Shown here piece by piece: positions 23,178 to 35,379 of a stretch of DNA of 64,000 nucleotides. The notes beneath the pieces were generated by a model that was not told the DNA's origin, ran no database searches, and was given only the letters and a program-made list of their open reading frames with translations. The stretch comes from Varanus komodoensis (lineage: Eukaryota; Chordata; Lepidosauria; Squamata; Varanidae): the NCBI RefSeq assembly GCF_004798865.1, contig NW_025335268.1:85184934-85248933 (forward strand), written 5' to 3'. The position numbers and the translations under genes were made by a program. How positions within the stretch are numbered: the stretch's first letter is position 1; each line of letters begins with the position of its first letter.

Positions 23178-23227
23178 GTGTGTGTGTGTGTGTGTGTGCG
23201 CGCGCGCGCACGCGCGCGCATGTGTGT
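23178..23227. repeat. (TG)n(CG)n alternating purine-pyrimidine tract
   Basis: 50 uninterrupted alternating purine-pyrimidine bases: TG repeats, then CG repeats with one CA step, then TG again. Of the simple repeats here it is the one best suited to forming left-handed Z-DNA under supercoiling. Confidence 0.95.
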
Positions 23228-23229
23228 TA

Positions 23230-24570
23230 AAAGCTCTAAAATAATGGCTGATCGAAGATTAAAAATTAAAAAGAACTTTGGTCTGAAAGAAAGGTGTCAT
23301 TCTGCAGAAAATATTAGTACTATTTATAATTATTGCCTTTCATGGGGATGACCTGACTTAAGCTGGGTGCCCAACCACCAGAACCTGCTTCATTGCTAAA
23401 AGAAACCAAAACCCCAGCAGCAGTATAGTCATAAATGGATGGGTGCAATAAATTTGTCAGAACAAAAAGAAATCAGATATTGTATGTATAGCACTGGTAG
23501 CAAGAATGGTGTTGAGAAGAAAGTACTAAAAAATAAAAAAAAAACCCCTACAAACTCATTTGCACCAATTATGGGAGGAAAAAAAAGATAACTGAAAATA
23601 ATAATTTAAATATGTTTATTACACAAATCATGTAACCCCAGTAAAAACCCAAGTGCCAATGCCAAACAAGACAAAATAGACAAAGATGACAAGTAGTGAA
23701 AGGATGAAAGTGACAAGCATATTTATAAATGGAATATAATGCGCCAAAGTTATGTAATGGCTTGTGAATATAGTACAATGGTAAGAACATTGTGAGCCCA
23801 TTCACTCAAACTGAAAAATTTAGGCCTCTGCACAGAAGACCCCACCTATGTAAATCACTATTTGTATAAAGAATTATACAAATGTGCAGATCTCCATGGG
23901 CGCAAATATTTTGCAGACATTTCCAGACCCTGCTGCAGTATGCTCCATTTCTGATTGTCAGACTGGAAATCCTGTTTAATTCCCGTGGGCTCAATGGATT
24001 TCCCAGCCTTGCACATCTCTAGTTATATGCATGTAGATTTAAGTCCTAAAATGCAATCACGTGAAAATGCAAAATGAATGTTAAAGCCAGGTAAAAGAAT
24101 TTCTGAGCTCAATTCTTTTCTTCCTTGGCGTTAGCAGTATCATCTGAGAACCTACAGTATGTAGAACTGAAAATTCTCATCTCAAAATTGCTTTGATTGT
24201 TCTGAGCAGCACTGGACAGCAAGTGCCAATTCACTGGCACTTAAGCAGGTGCTCACCTAGAATGAGATCCAAAGGTTTCTGCTCCAGTGTTCAATATCGT
24301 ACTGGAACCATAACATTTAGAAGTGCTTCTAGTAGCACTCAAACTTCCCAAATGCCTGCAAGTTGATGCAAATAACAGAAACCTTCCTCTGATAGATGTG
24401 CCAAAACAACAGCAACCCCTTTTTATTTATCCTGTTCTCTTTTCTGTTTCTGTAGTACAGATATATTACCATATTAGACTACAAGTTGATGCATTATGTT
24501 CTGTTCCAAAGTAGGTAACACTAATGGCACAATCACCCTCCTCCTTGGTTAGATTTTCAGAAGAGGGAGG
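23230..24570. other. No gene recognised
   Basis: Unique AT-rich sequence with a short A-rich run at 23528-23545. Confidence 0.45.
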
Positions 24571-24576
24571 GAGGGA

Positions 24577-24725
24577 GGAAACATAGAAACAGAGCAAGTC
24601 AGAAGGGGCCATCTAGTCTGGCCCCCAGCTCCAGCCGGCTCCACTCACAACATGCCTACCATGTGCATGCCTAGCCTATCCTTGAACACCCGCACTGATG
24701 GGGCCTCAACCACCTCCTGTGGAGG
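24577..24725. repeat. Unclassified interspersed repeat ('aggggccatctagtctggcc')
   Basis: 'agaaggggccatctagtctggcccccagctcc' and 'ccttgaacacccgcactgatggggcctcaaccacctcctgtgg' have the style of a dispersed amniote repeat ('gaagggaccatctagtccaacccc'). I cannot assign a class. Confidence 0.4.
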
Positions 24726-24973
24726 CCCAAAGGAGGAAGGTTACTTATTACAATGTCCTTCCTGCACACACGCACACACTTTTTAAAGATAGATGGCATA
24801 ATGCTGATATAGAATTAAAGTTAGAAGCTCAGTTTCTGAGATCCTTTCCTCTTGATACTGATGTTAGTAAAAGGATGTTCCTTATATAAGCAACATGAAC
24901 GTGTATTTTTAGTTTGTGGCAATGCTTCTTGGTCAAATGCTCTTTGGTGGCAGTGCATGAATATGATTTACAA

Positions 24974-25057
24974 TGCAATCCTATAAATGTCTACTCAGAA
25001 TTAAGTCAAATTGAGAATGATTTGGCTTATTCCTAAGTAAACGCACACAGGATTGCA
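24974..25057. mobile_element. Palindromic MITE-like element ('tgcaatcct...aggattgca')
   Basis: Two 32-bp arms (24974-25005 and 25026-25057), complementary at about 23 of 32 positions, around a 20-bp loop. Terminal 'tgcaatcct' and 'aggattgca' are perfectly inverted. It belongs to a short palindromic squamate family whose core 'tctactcagaattaagtc' recurs in this window. No coding capacity. Confidence 0.75.
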
Positions 25058-25059
25058 AG

Positions 25060-26000
25060 CTTTCTTTTCTCTCATTAAACATTCCATCATGAAAATGGCT
25101 ATGACTGAAAACTGTCTCATAAAATTCAATCTGACAAAACAGATATCTGAGGAAGTTTTCCTGGACACCAGAAACATTGATGTGGGAAAGTTCCACATAT
25201 CCTACCCAGTCCATACCATTCTTTTATTCAAACACTGGTAAAGCCATGTTTACTATAACACTCTCGTCAGCCAAAGCAGAGAGGTGATTGAAATGCAGGA
25301 CTTGCTTCTGGGCCTTCTTGATACAACCAACCATTTTCTCCTAGGGTGGGGCTGAGCCCAGCCAATAAAATTCAATCCATGAGGTTCTAGTGTTCCTGAA
25401 ATCATCAGCATGACTACAGACATTGGGAAAGATCCACTAGCACTAATGATGCTGTGTAAGTGGAAATCAACAATTCTGTGACATCAATAGCACTTATGAA
25501 CACAACAAGTTACCTGAAAACCTGTGAGGCTAGCAAGCACTATTGACATTCTGCAAGTGTTCGCTCCACTAGCGTAACATCAATAACCGTAAGAGTGTAT
25601 CTTTTCCCTAACTGTGTCATCATCCAAGATCAGCAGCATCTATTTTGTTTTCTTCCTCCTGACCATGACCGTGGACTTTAAACCCACAATTTTATCAAGA
25701 CTTCTGCTTCCAGATTTCACGGAGGACTGATACTGCTGTCTTTACACATGATTTTTTTCCTCCTCCCCACCACTCCTCGTAATTCCTTTTTCTTCCTTTC
25801 ACTGCCTTTCTGTATGTTCCAGTACACAATCATAAGGTGATACTGTAGTATAGTGGAACTGCAAAAGTACACAAGCCATTACTTCCACTTCATTAGCATT
25901 ACAAATTCTTTACAAAGAATGTTTGGAAAGCATCTGAGAGTCCCTGGAGAATGACCACATGAAAACAAACTCCCATGAGAAAAGAATTATGAGTTTACAC
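25060..26000. other. No gene recognised
   Basis: Unique sequence. Short frames overlap the palindrome's right side, with no domain. Confidence 0.45.
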
Positions 26001-26003
26001 ATT

Positions 26004-26341
26004 GTTGCAGTTCTTGCTTTGTGGCAAAGTCATGCCCAACTCCTTGTGACCCCATGGACAGCATCCTCCAGGTTCTCCTGTCCTCCACCACCCCCTGGAG
26101 TACACCCAAGCCCACAGCCACCTCTCCAGTGACCCCCTCCAGCCACCTCATCCTCTGCTGTCCCCTTCTCCTTTTGCCGTCAATCATTCCCAGCATCAGG
26201 GTCTTCCCCAGAGTCCTTCCTCCTTATTAGGTGGCCAAAGTACTTGAGCTTCAGCTTTCGTACCTGACCATCTAAAGAGCAGTCAGGGTTGATTTCCTTT
26301 GAGATTGATTGATTTGATCTCTTTGCTGTCCAAGGGACTCA
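26004..26341 (-). mobile_element. BovB LINE 3' end
   Basis: The minus-strand frame reads MLGMIDGKRRRGQQRMRWLE, then GVLQGVVEDRRTW and GSQGVGHDFATKQEL (26196 to about 26004), the conserved C-terminus of squamate BovB ORF2. Upstream on the minus strand come 'gtcccttggacagcaa' and 'aagtactttggccacc', the nearby BovB coding region. About 110 codons remain; 5'-truncated. No convincing target duplication. Confidence 0.9.
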
Positions 26342-26344
26342 GAC

Positions 26345-27490
26345 CCCTATATTGTCAGTTGTTTCTTAGTAAAAGCAGATTTTGATGTACAATAGTGTGA
26401 TTTTAAATCTGTTGGTCTTCTGCACCCATTCACAATGGAAAAAATAGTTCCATCATTAGAGCAAACGTCCATTATCTTTGCACTAGTATTTATGAGGTTA
26501 GGGTTTCTGTGCCTTTTCATTGCAGTTTCGTAAATTTCAATGTCATGTGCTGCACTATGATTCATATTAATAACCCATACTTCCTACTTTTGTAAATAAT
26601 CTGATTCATAAAAGGAAAATTGTGTAATAAATTCAAAGTGGTCAGGCAGAAAACAGAAAAATATGATTCACAGAGGAGAAATAGATTTCTGCAGGCTTTC
26701 TCCTTCCCAATAATTGGTCTAAATCCATATATTTCTGCTTATGCTTCAACATGTTCATATTTTTGTGTATGGTTTTTAAACAATGCCTTACTAGCAGGAT
26801 AGGAGTGCTCCAACATAAATAGTATTGATGGATTTTTCTGGTTTGGCCACAATCAGCCAAATGGAGTTAGTTCCACCCTCAGGGAGGTTTCCAGTGCTGG
26901 TGAGTCAAATAGCAGGCATGCGGACACTACTCAGTTGGTCTGTTCCCTTAATCTAACATTGGACAATGGGACTGACTATGTTACATCTCTTTTCCTCTGG
27001 CTCTACCTTCTTAAAAGGCTCTGCCTCTTCCTCAGAACCAGAGGTACTCTGATTTTCACCAGTCTGTAGGCTTATCTCAGACCATGCTGATCTTGCAGTT
27101 CACCAAGAATATTGACTTTGACTCTTCTTACCATTCAGATTCAGAATCTGAGCTAACCACCTTGGAATACAGTATTTTGAGAGAACTGGGCCCAATCCTT
27201 TGCTCATAGATCTGTGATAAGTGCTTGAAAACCTATTGCTTTACCTAGGAAATTTGTCAAGAGCTGCAAATATATAATTGCCATTTTGCAGGTAATTACC
27301 TTTTAAATCACAGGGGTTTTGTATACCTAATAAAAACCCTAATTATTCCTTAGTTTATAATTGTAATTGTTATTCCTCCATAATTAACCTTCCTTGTTCT
27401 TAATGATTTTTTAAATTTTTAAACAATTTAAATTTTTAAAAGTCTTATTGTGTTGTAGTCAATCTTTCTTCCAAAAGGATGTACTTACTA
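26345..27490. other. No gene recognised
   Basis: AT-rich unique sequence between BovB and SINE insertions. Confidence 0.45.
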
Positions 27491-27497
27491 GCATATA

Positions 27498-27730
27498 TTG
27501 AGAGCCAATGTGGTGCAATGGTTAAGAGTGTGGGACTGGGACTAAGACGATCTGGGTTCTAGACCCCACTCAGCCATGGAGCCAACTGGTGACTTGGGAC
27601 AAGTCACAGACTGTCAGACCAAGCTACCTTAAAGGGTAAGATTGAGATGAGGTGGAGAATTAAGTAAGCCACCTTGAGTTACTTGGGAGGAAAAAAAGGT
27701 GGGGTAGAAATATAATTAATTAATTATGCC
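27498..27730 (+). mobile_element. tRNA-derived CORE/MIR-like SINE, near full length
   Basis: A box within 'gtggtgcaatggttaagag', B box within 'ggttctagaccccactcag', body 'gtgacttgggacaagtcacagac', and tail 'ggtggggtagaaatataatt'. About 230 bp. The best-preserved copies in the window are this one and 56817-57055. Confidence 0.88.
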
Positions 27731-27734
27731 CAGG

Positions 27735-29210
27735 TTCAAATGGGTTAGAATAGCCTTAGTTTAATATAATGAAGCTTTTGTGCAAAGTTGTGCATATTTC
27801 AGAGTTGGACACACTGTGCCCACACCATGAGCAGCTGGCATCCCCAGGTACAGGCCCCAGGCCTGGTGCATCCATATAAGCCCCCTAAGGCGTGCATGTC
27901 CACGGTTTCCCTGAGAAGGTTGTCCCACAGTAGTGGTGCGGGGAGAGAAACAGGTATATAACTGAATCTCTCAGACCACTCCCTTCATTCAGCTTTAAAT
28001 TGTATCAACTGCAAAGCTAGACACTGGTTAAAGAAATCTTCAGCCTAGCATCTCAAGCTGGTACTACAGACTTCAAGCACACAGACACATTTACATTAAT
28101 GAGTTTTAGCAACCAAAAGCTCTGAGGTGCGCATTGTATGTCCTTTCAGCATCCATGCCTTGTTTCTTGTGTCTAAGGTTCGTGATTTTGGAGCTATGGC
28201 TCTGAAAGACAGACCGACATTCCTGTGTTATATGTAAAACTGCTCGGAAGTGAATGCAACCAAAATTAAAAAGTTAAGGATGTAGAAAAACTCTTATCTG
28301 CATGGAAGACCCTACCCCCAGCAGACACATTTATACATTTTCCATTTTTCCTTTCAATAAAGGGCAAGTAAGATATCTCCTTTGCTGATGTAGCTGATGT
28401 GGCTATCTGGAGTACTTAAGTGCTTACTAAGCTTCTGATGAAAGTGTGCCAATAAAATAAAAAGAAGAGGGGTATTTTTTTTAAGTCAACTACAGGAAGA
28501 GAAGGTTATTTTTAAAAGATGTGTCTGATAAAATGAGAGGCCAAATTACTCCAGGTAGCTTTTAGGATTTAAACCCACACCGTCAGCACTTAGACACAAA
28601 TAAACTGCAACAGTAGCAACATTTGGTAGAAAACTCTTGAGCTTCCTTTGGTTGTTAAAATCAAATACCTGTAGAGCAAATACCACCTCTAGCTAACTAA
28701 GGCCACATCCTTGCTCTTGCTTAGTTGGAAATGAGTCTCATTGAACTCAGTAGGGCTTGTTTCTGAACAGTTTGGTGTTGTAAAAGTTCACTTGTTAAAG
28801 ATCTGAAAGTGAAAACTGTTAAAGTCAAATCAAGTAGGTGAAAGACATAATGCGAAGGGGACTCATGGTGTATACCTTCCAGCCTCACAGAAGAACTGAG
28901 TGTGCTCCAGCTTGTTTCCATATTACAGTTCTATGCATATTTTTAAAAGAGCTCCACAAAAATGATATTTCAACATATGTTTGGGGAAATATTTTCTTAC
29001 AACATAGGTATTTGTAAGTTTATACTTAGAGTAGACACACTGACATCAGTAGGACTCTAGTCTGACAAAGTCTTGAACAAACCCATTCTCTCAACACAGA
29101 CATTTCTAGAAATAGTTTCCCTAAAATACATATGTTGGTATTGATTTTTTTCTGAAACAAGATTTTCATTGCAAAACTCCAAGGTATGAAATCTGGGTGC
29201 TGTTTATGTC
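27735..29210. other. No gene; palindromic-family piece near 28725
   Basis: 'aatgagtctcattgaactcagtagggctt' (28730-28758) is a fragment of the 'agtaagtcccattgaactcaatgggactt' palindromic family. Otherwise unique sequence. Confidence 0.45.
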
Positions 29211-29214
29211 TTTC

Positions 29215-29355
29215 ATTGTACTATTATTTGTGTTTTTAATATAATTGCTTTTAATCTATGTTTTAATTAAGATTTTGTTTTTGATATGTATTTTGGTGTT
29301 CGTTGCTTTGAGTACCATATTTGGTGGAAAAATAGGATGCAAATAAAACAGACAG
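29215..29355 (+). repeat. LINE 3' tail, degraded
   Basis: T-rich region ending 'ttgctttgagtacc' then 'ggtggaaaaataggatgcaaataaaa' resembles an L2-type end. Confidence 0.4.
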
Positions 29356-29359
29356 AAAG

Positions 29360-30700
29360 ATGATGAATAACTACATGCCAGTTCTCACAGTAAACCATGT
29401 AAGGATAGAAGAACAATGTTCAAATTCATTGCGATTTTCTGTTTTGCACCTTAATGCTTGGCGTGCCCCAATCTTGCTCCTGAATGTGACTGGGAATACG
29501 TCTGGCTTTACAGTAAACATACATATTTGTGTACATGGCACATGAGCACCTTTCCAATTACACACCCAAATGCACACTTGGCCCACATGGGCTAAAGCAT
29601 GAAAATAGTTTTAGAAGGCACACTCAGGCAAATGCACAGTTTTAAACACAAACAGAAGTTTGGAAAAACATGAAAAATTCCAGAAAATTACATTTCTGCT
29701 TGTGCTCATGTTTGTGCTTGCAAATGGGATATGCTCACACAATTTGTAAAAACGAATGAAATTCTCACACATCTCTTGTCCAGCCAGTGTGGAAAGGATG
29801 GTTTGTTTTGAAATGTGAATTGAACAAATCCTAGCACATTCCTACCTGGTACTCTTGTCTCTCCCTCCCTCCCCACCACTAATTCTCCTCCTCCTCCAAG
29901 TTAGCAGAGGTTCCTGCAGTTTGGAATCTATATTGAAAACTTATTTTCTGACCCCTCAATTCGGTCTATGTTCTGCTGCTCATCTTGTTCCAGCTCTGTA
30001 TTAGACTTCGCACTACATCAGCCAAAGCTGCCCAAGGATTCATCTGACTTTGGCATCCTTCCTGAACTTCCACGATCATCGCACACTTGCTACTCACAGA
30101 CTCACACCAGCCTGGGCCAAATTCCACAAGGGAACATTCATCAGTTTCCTTCTGAGAACCATCAAATCTCCGAATGCTTAAGCAAGCACATGATGACTAC
30201 ATTATAGAACAACATATTACTGTAGGGATAAAATAATAAAAGAGAAATCACTGTTGGAGCTTATTACAGTACAATGCAAGGTGATGCCTGTAAGTGCTCA
30301 AGTTGCTCAGTCATTGCAGAGAACCATCTAGAAGAGATCAGTGAAAGTTTAATTAAATAGTTCTCCTGTGATGGACATGTTTGCACAAAGGCAGGAACAT
30401 TTCATATTATTTCCTATGAAAGCCGAAACTGTTAATTTGTGTCATGTTTGCTGACCTCCTGCCTACATTCCCCATTCTCTTTGTGCATGGTCCTTTTTCC
30501 ATCTGATTTCTTGCTGAGGACAGCTGGAATGATATACTCCCCCAGTGCTTCTTCTATTCGTTTCAAATCACTTGTCTGGCTCAGGTTTCTAAGGTTTTGT
30601 TTTGTTTTGTTTTTTGCTTTGCTTCAAGCAGCCCCTGTAATTCTAGTTGTCAGTGAACATGACTATGTGTCAGTCTACCCCAAATCTAGTGCCCTTTAGA
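29360..30700. other. No gene recognised
   Basis: Includes a (GTTTT)n run at 30595-30612. Short frames only. Confidence 0.45.
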
Positions 30701-30703
30701 TGT

Positions 30704-30763
30704 GTTGGACTACATCTTTCATTGTTCCCAGGCAGCAGGAGAAGATGAAAGTTGTAGTCTAAC
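30704..30763. repeat. Palindromic repeat copy with intact hairpin
   Basis: Arms 'gttggactacatctttcat' (30704-30722) and 'atgaaagttgtagtctaac' (30745-30763) are complementary at 17 of 19 positions around a 22-bp loop. Same family as 15405-15562. Confidence 0.75.
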
Positions 30764-30769
30764 CTTGTG

Positions 30770-33700
30770 TGTGTAGTTTCTGCTCAAAGCATTGAAGCTT
30801 GCCATTAAAATCTTGTTCAGGTGTTCCCCTCATATAGTGGACTGAGGGGGGGCTGGAACACACTTCCAGGCATGGCCCTTCTGTCTGGTGCTCACTGACA
30901 GCTGTGTCAGCCTCCATGTATTGAGGGATGGATGTAAGGAGCAGGCAGCTAGCTGGATCGGTAGCGGTACACTGTGTGGTTTAGAAAGCTGAGTTGTGCA
31001 GAATCTCCACAAGTCCCACAGGATCCCAGCTGAGACATCCCCCACATGTATGTGGCCACCGGTGGAGCCGGCAAAAGAGCATGTTGCTTGGCACATCCAA
31101 CTCTTCACATGCTTTGCATTGTGCAAGAACACCTGCACAGGGCTATAATCAATCCATTAATGAGAATTCGCTGCAACCCAAACCAGAAATGCAAAATACT
31201 ACTTTCTTGAGGAAGTGTTTTCTTGGCTCCCTGTGCCAGACTGGAAGAGAAGCTTCCCTACCACTTGCTTGGCCATGCTCATCTATAAACTAGAAATCCT
31301 TTGCATTTTTCAGTGGGGAGTATTTGTTCTCGCTCTGAAGGCTTCCACCATTTAAAGTCTACAGCGGCGACTTGCGTCTTTATCCAGCTTTTACTCCCTG
31401 TGCCCGCTCCATTGTTGAACTGCCTTCCAGGTGGGTGGTTAACTGTTATTATGTCTCTCCTGCCCAGCATTTTAGCAGTGGGAAACCTGGGGCTCCTTCC
31501 CTTCATTACATCTCTTGATTTGACCAACCTATTCAGCCTGCCCTGCCCACAGAGCCATTTATTTATTCCATGGTGCCAAACAAGCTCTGTCAGAAAAAAC
31601 AGTCCCCAGTCTGCCAAAGCTCCTCCATAATGTGTCACAGCACAACCTTTTTCAGTGCTGAAGACCCTTCGGGTGTAAATAATTCAGCTGTGAATGCAGA
31701 CCCCACCAGTGACTATTAATTTAGAAACTCTTTTTCTGCATTTGGATTGAACTCCTGGCATCACACATTTGCCTTAACTAAGAGCAAATGGCCACAACAG
31801 GAGGCACTGTAATAGAAATGCACGAGCCAAATTCAAGTTGCTGGTGAAATGCCAAGTGAATATATAGGCACATTTCATGCTTTGGTGGAACATTAACATT
31901 TTGTTCGGCTGGGAGCGAGATCCCCAGGTAGTGATGCCTTTCAGCTGAGAGATGAGGCAGTTTGACTCTGATACCTTGTTTGCATTTAGCAATGGAACCA
32001 GGCAGGGCTGGAATTCAGGAGAAACAAAAGAAGAGCTGACGAGTGCGACTTTCCCAGTTACTTTGTTAAACTGATTGATATACCTGACTGTGTACACATA
32101 ACAAAAGACAAAATATTGAGGCAAAGGTGGGCTAGGTGACTTGCAAGTGACAAGTTAACTAGAAAGTGTTTCCTCTGCGCTAGTTTCCATGCTCGGTGGA
32201 TTCCAATCGTTTTTGCAGCATGCAGGGAAATTGTGTTTGTGAACAGTATACTTAGGGCTTGACACATACATTCCTTTGACAGGTCAGAAAACACTTCAGA
32301 GATCACATGATTAAATTTTCACAGGGGAAAAAATCTGAAAGCAGAAAACTGACTGTTAGGGAAAGGAATCCAACCTTTGCCTTCTTTCCAGCTTGTCATA
32401 CATCCCCCCGCTCCATGAAAGAGCATTCAGTCATGCAGCCCCCACCTTTATTCTGAAGTGCTACAGTCCAGAAACAGATATATCACCTGGCGAGCAATTT
32501 GTCTAGAGAGCTTCTAAAGCAAAGTAAATCAACAGTTTCACCAGTAGTTCTTCTGTAGCATTCCAGTGCTTTACGCTTAACTCTAATGCAATTGGAATTA
32601 TACTGTGGAGACCTGACGGTCATATTTTAATGCAAGCTTAATATTCTGGGCTGGTACAATAGCTGCCATGTAGGCATAACTGCACACACTGGAAGTGAAA
32701 TCCAGATCATATATTTCCCTCCCTCAAGCTGTGTGGAATCAGTCCAAAGATCCCAAAAGTCCTGTTTTTCACAGTGGTCAACCAAAGTAAGAGTAATATT
32801 TCTGAACAGCCAGTTATCACAGAGTCTCTGACACACTAATCTCAACCGCAGGGCCATCTGCTCCAGGGACAGCCCTCCATGAAGTAAGGTGAAGCCTTAC
32901 CTCAGATGGCGAAAAGGGAAAAGTGGCAAACTGCATGCTTTCAACCTACCAAGAGGACCTTGCTGCTTCCACCACCATCCCTATAAGCTTCACCCTCCCA
33001 CTCCACCATGTGATTACCAGGGACACCCCCTCCCACAAAGCCTGGTTCTAAGGAAGGACCTCTCCAGCCAGGCCTTTGAGCATGGCTGCCTCTGTGAAGA
33101 GCCATGCTGGCCACTCTTTCCCTTGATGCATCCTCCCAGAGAGCTTGCCCTTTCTGCGTGGTGCCAGGGCTGGTGTCGGCAATAGTGCTGATAATGCGGA
33201 TCATGAGGGGATGCAGGTGAGGGAGAGGGGGAGAAGATGCTGAGGGAAGGGAGGCAGCTGCAAGGGAGGAGAGGAAGTTGGTATGGCAGTGGTGACCATC
33301 CCTGGCGCATGGACTTTCTTGCCTCAGCTGGTAGGAGAGTTCATACCAGGATGGATCTGCTCTCAGGAGTGTTTTCCCACCCTAAGAGCCTTAAAAAGAT
33401 TTCCACAAGAAGAAGAATGCATTAACGTGAGAAACCATGTTTACCTGCTGTGCCATCATACTTGCAAAATGACACATGAGCACATCATGCAACATCTGTT
33501 GAAAAAGCTGTAGGATAGCATAAGCTGTAGTGATACTAGATTTGCTAATAAACTGCTCTGGACAGTGTATATTCTGAAAGCTGCCAGGATGTTTCCTCAC
33601 CGCTCAGGTCCTTGCCCAGTCTTTCTAAGTCTCAGAAGGAGGGCTGAGGTTTGCACCTAAAACTGAGCACTGAGAGTTGCAGCACATGCTTCCCACTGTC

Positions 33701-33795
33701 TTTAGGCAAGCGTTGGCGGTGTCGATCTTTACACATCTGCTCAGGGCACACCTCGTCCTGCAGGCGTTCCCTGAGATGTGACCCAGACAGCATGG
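30770..33795. other. No gene recognised; repeat-poor block at 31270-32340
   Basis: From 31270 to 32340 I see no transposon signature, and composition is balanced rather than AT-rich. Frames of 119 and 109 codons overlap on opposite strands at 31279-31638, but neither resembles a known protein. 33205-33280 is purine-rich. Confidence 0.4.
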
Positions 33796-33799
33796 TAAT

Positions 33800-33928
33800 A
33801 ACTTTATCACCTGCTAATGGTTGCATTATTGTATTTCTATTGCTGTAGTTTATATTATCATCATCAACTGCTTTGATTGAGCATGGGAAAGTGGTATATA
33901 AGCCTGTCAAATAAATAAACAAATACAA
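33800..33928 (+). repeat. LINE 3' tail, L2-type
   Basis: 'ctgctttgattgagcatggg' then 'aagtggtatataagcc' and 'aataaataaacaaataca' form a typical element end. No RT sequence remains. Confidence 0.5.
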
Positions 33929-33934
33929 TTTGGA

Positions 33935-35350
33935 TCTGAAATGGAGTTCCAGTTTAGAGCAACCTTGACTCAGCTCCTCCTAGTACAATCCCAGGTTTCC
34001 CTACAACACAGTCTCCAAGTGAGCCTAAAGATTCTGGGGTGGGGGACAGCAGAAATGAAGTGAGGCAGCTCACCTGGTTTGCAGGTATTTCAAAGATAAA
34101 AGGATAGTCTGTTAAAGATTACTTGGTTGTAAAAGGGGAACATGGAGAAATTAGGGGGTGCAGCCCCCTGACTACAGGCCCACTCCAGCCCGTGCCACAG
34201 CACAATCTTATCCCAAGCCAGAACCTGCATGATATGAGCACCTCTGGGACAGCAGATGCGATAGTGCAGAGCCACTTAGGTTCTTCTGCACAAATGAATG
34301 GATTTTCAGGCCACTGCAGAGAAGTGGGCTGCCACATGTGCTTTGCTTGTATTAAGGAAGGAGAGGAACCTGACAGTCAAATTCAACAGGGCCAGATAGT
34401 TCATCTCTATTGTGTCATAGGAAGTTGCCACAGATCCTATCAAAGACTATACTACGCAGATATACCGAATCCTGGTGTTTAGAGAGCCCAGTATCTCTCC
34501 ACATGTTTCTGCAACACTGCCAGTACAGAGAGTCTCTGTCTGACTTTGTTTCTTGCCTCCTATTAACAGTTTCCAATTAATGAGACAACCAAAACAATCC
34601 AGTTGAATTTCTAAACATGCGGCAGACAAGTATACTGCAAGATTGATTGCAGATATTTTCTAATACATATTATAATAAAAATGGGGTAATCATTGTTTCA
34701 GTTGACTGGACAAGCAAATTAAAAATGATATTTCTTGGCTTATGCAAAGAACATTACTATACCAGCTGCTGTAGCTCAAGTTGAGTCTGAATGACTTCCT
34801 TAATATCATTATTAAACCTCCGATCAACTATTTCAGCAAAAATGCCACTGATGGCACATAATACCCTTTTCTTTCTCTTCCCTAAAATGTTCAGACATAA
34901 TTAAAGATGGCAAACTAGTCACATTAATAATGATGATCATAGAAACCCAGCTAACTGATGAGTTTTCCACTCATGAATTTTCCATGTATTAGATGATGGT
35001 TACAAATGTATCTGCAAATGTTCAATGAACATTTTATGCAAATTTATTTCCAAGCCACGATGCATGAATTTGCTAGAACTTTAGATTTCTTTATTTGGCA
35101 TTTTTAAGCATTTCACCCACATTAAGTGAAGTTGTTTTCATCCATTGATTAACTGATCAGTTGCTGTTAATAAATTTAAATTTATTAAATTTATACAGCC
35201 ATTCACCAGCATACATTCTCAATTAGTAACAGTGACTGAATACCATAATAGAGTAGTCAGAACCAAAAGGGTGATTAAATGGCCAGGATGAATAAAAAGG
35301 GACTCGCTTCACACTGAATTCCAAGCATAAAGGAGCCACCCAGCCTCATT
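33935..35350. other. No gene; repeat-poor AT-rich block at 34640-35280
   Basis: No element signature is visible from 34640 to 35280. Words such as 'attaatgatgatcatag' and 'tgcaaatttatttccaagcc' look like unique, possibly constrained DNA, which I cannot verify. A palindromic 'aaatttaaatttattaaattt' lies at about 35171-35191. Confidence 0.4.
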
Positions 35351-35354
35351 CCCT

Positions 35355-35377
35355 GGGGGGGGGGGGGGGCGGGGGGG
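35355..35377. repeat. Poly-G run
   Basis: 15 G, one C, then 7 G on the plus strand. It could form G-quadruplexes. Long G runs are also prone to assembly-length error. Confidence 0.9.
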
Positions 35378-35379
35378 AT

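Noticed and set aside
31279-31638. Opposing frames of 119 and 109 codons as a gene
   Set aside because: No domain in either; opposite-strand frames of this length occur in stretches of balanced composition. Kept only as a repeat-poor block.
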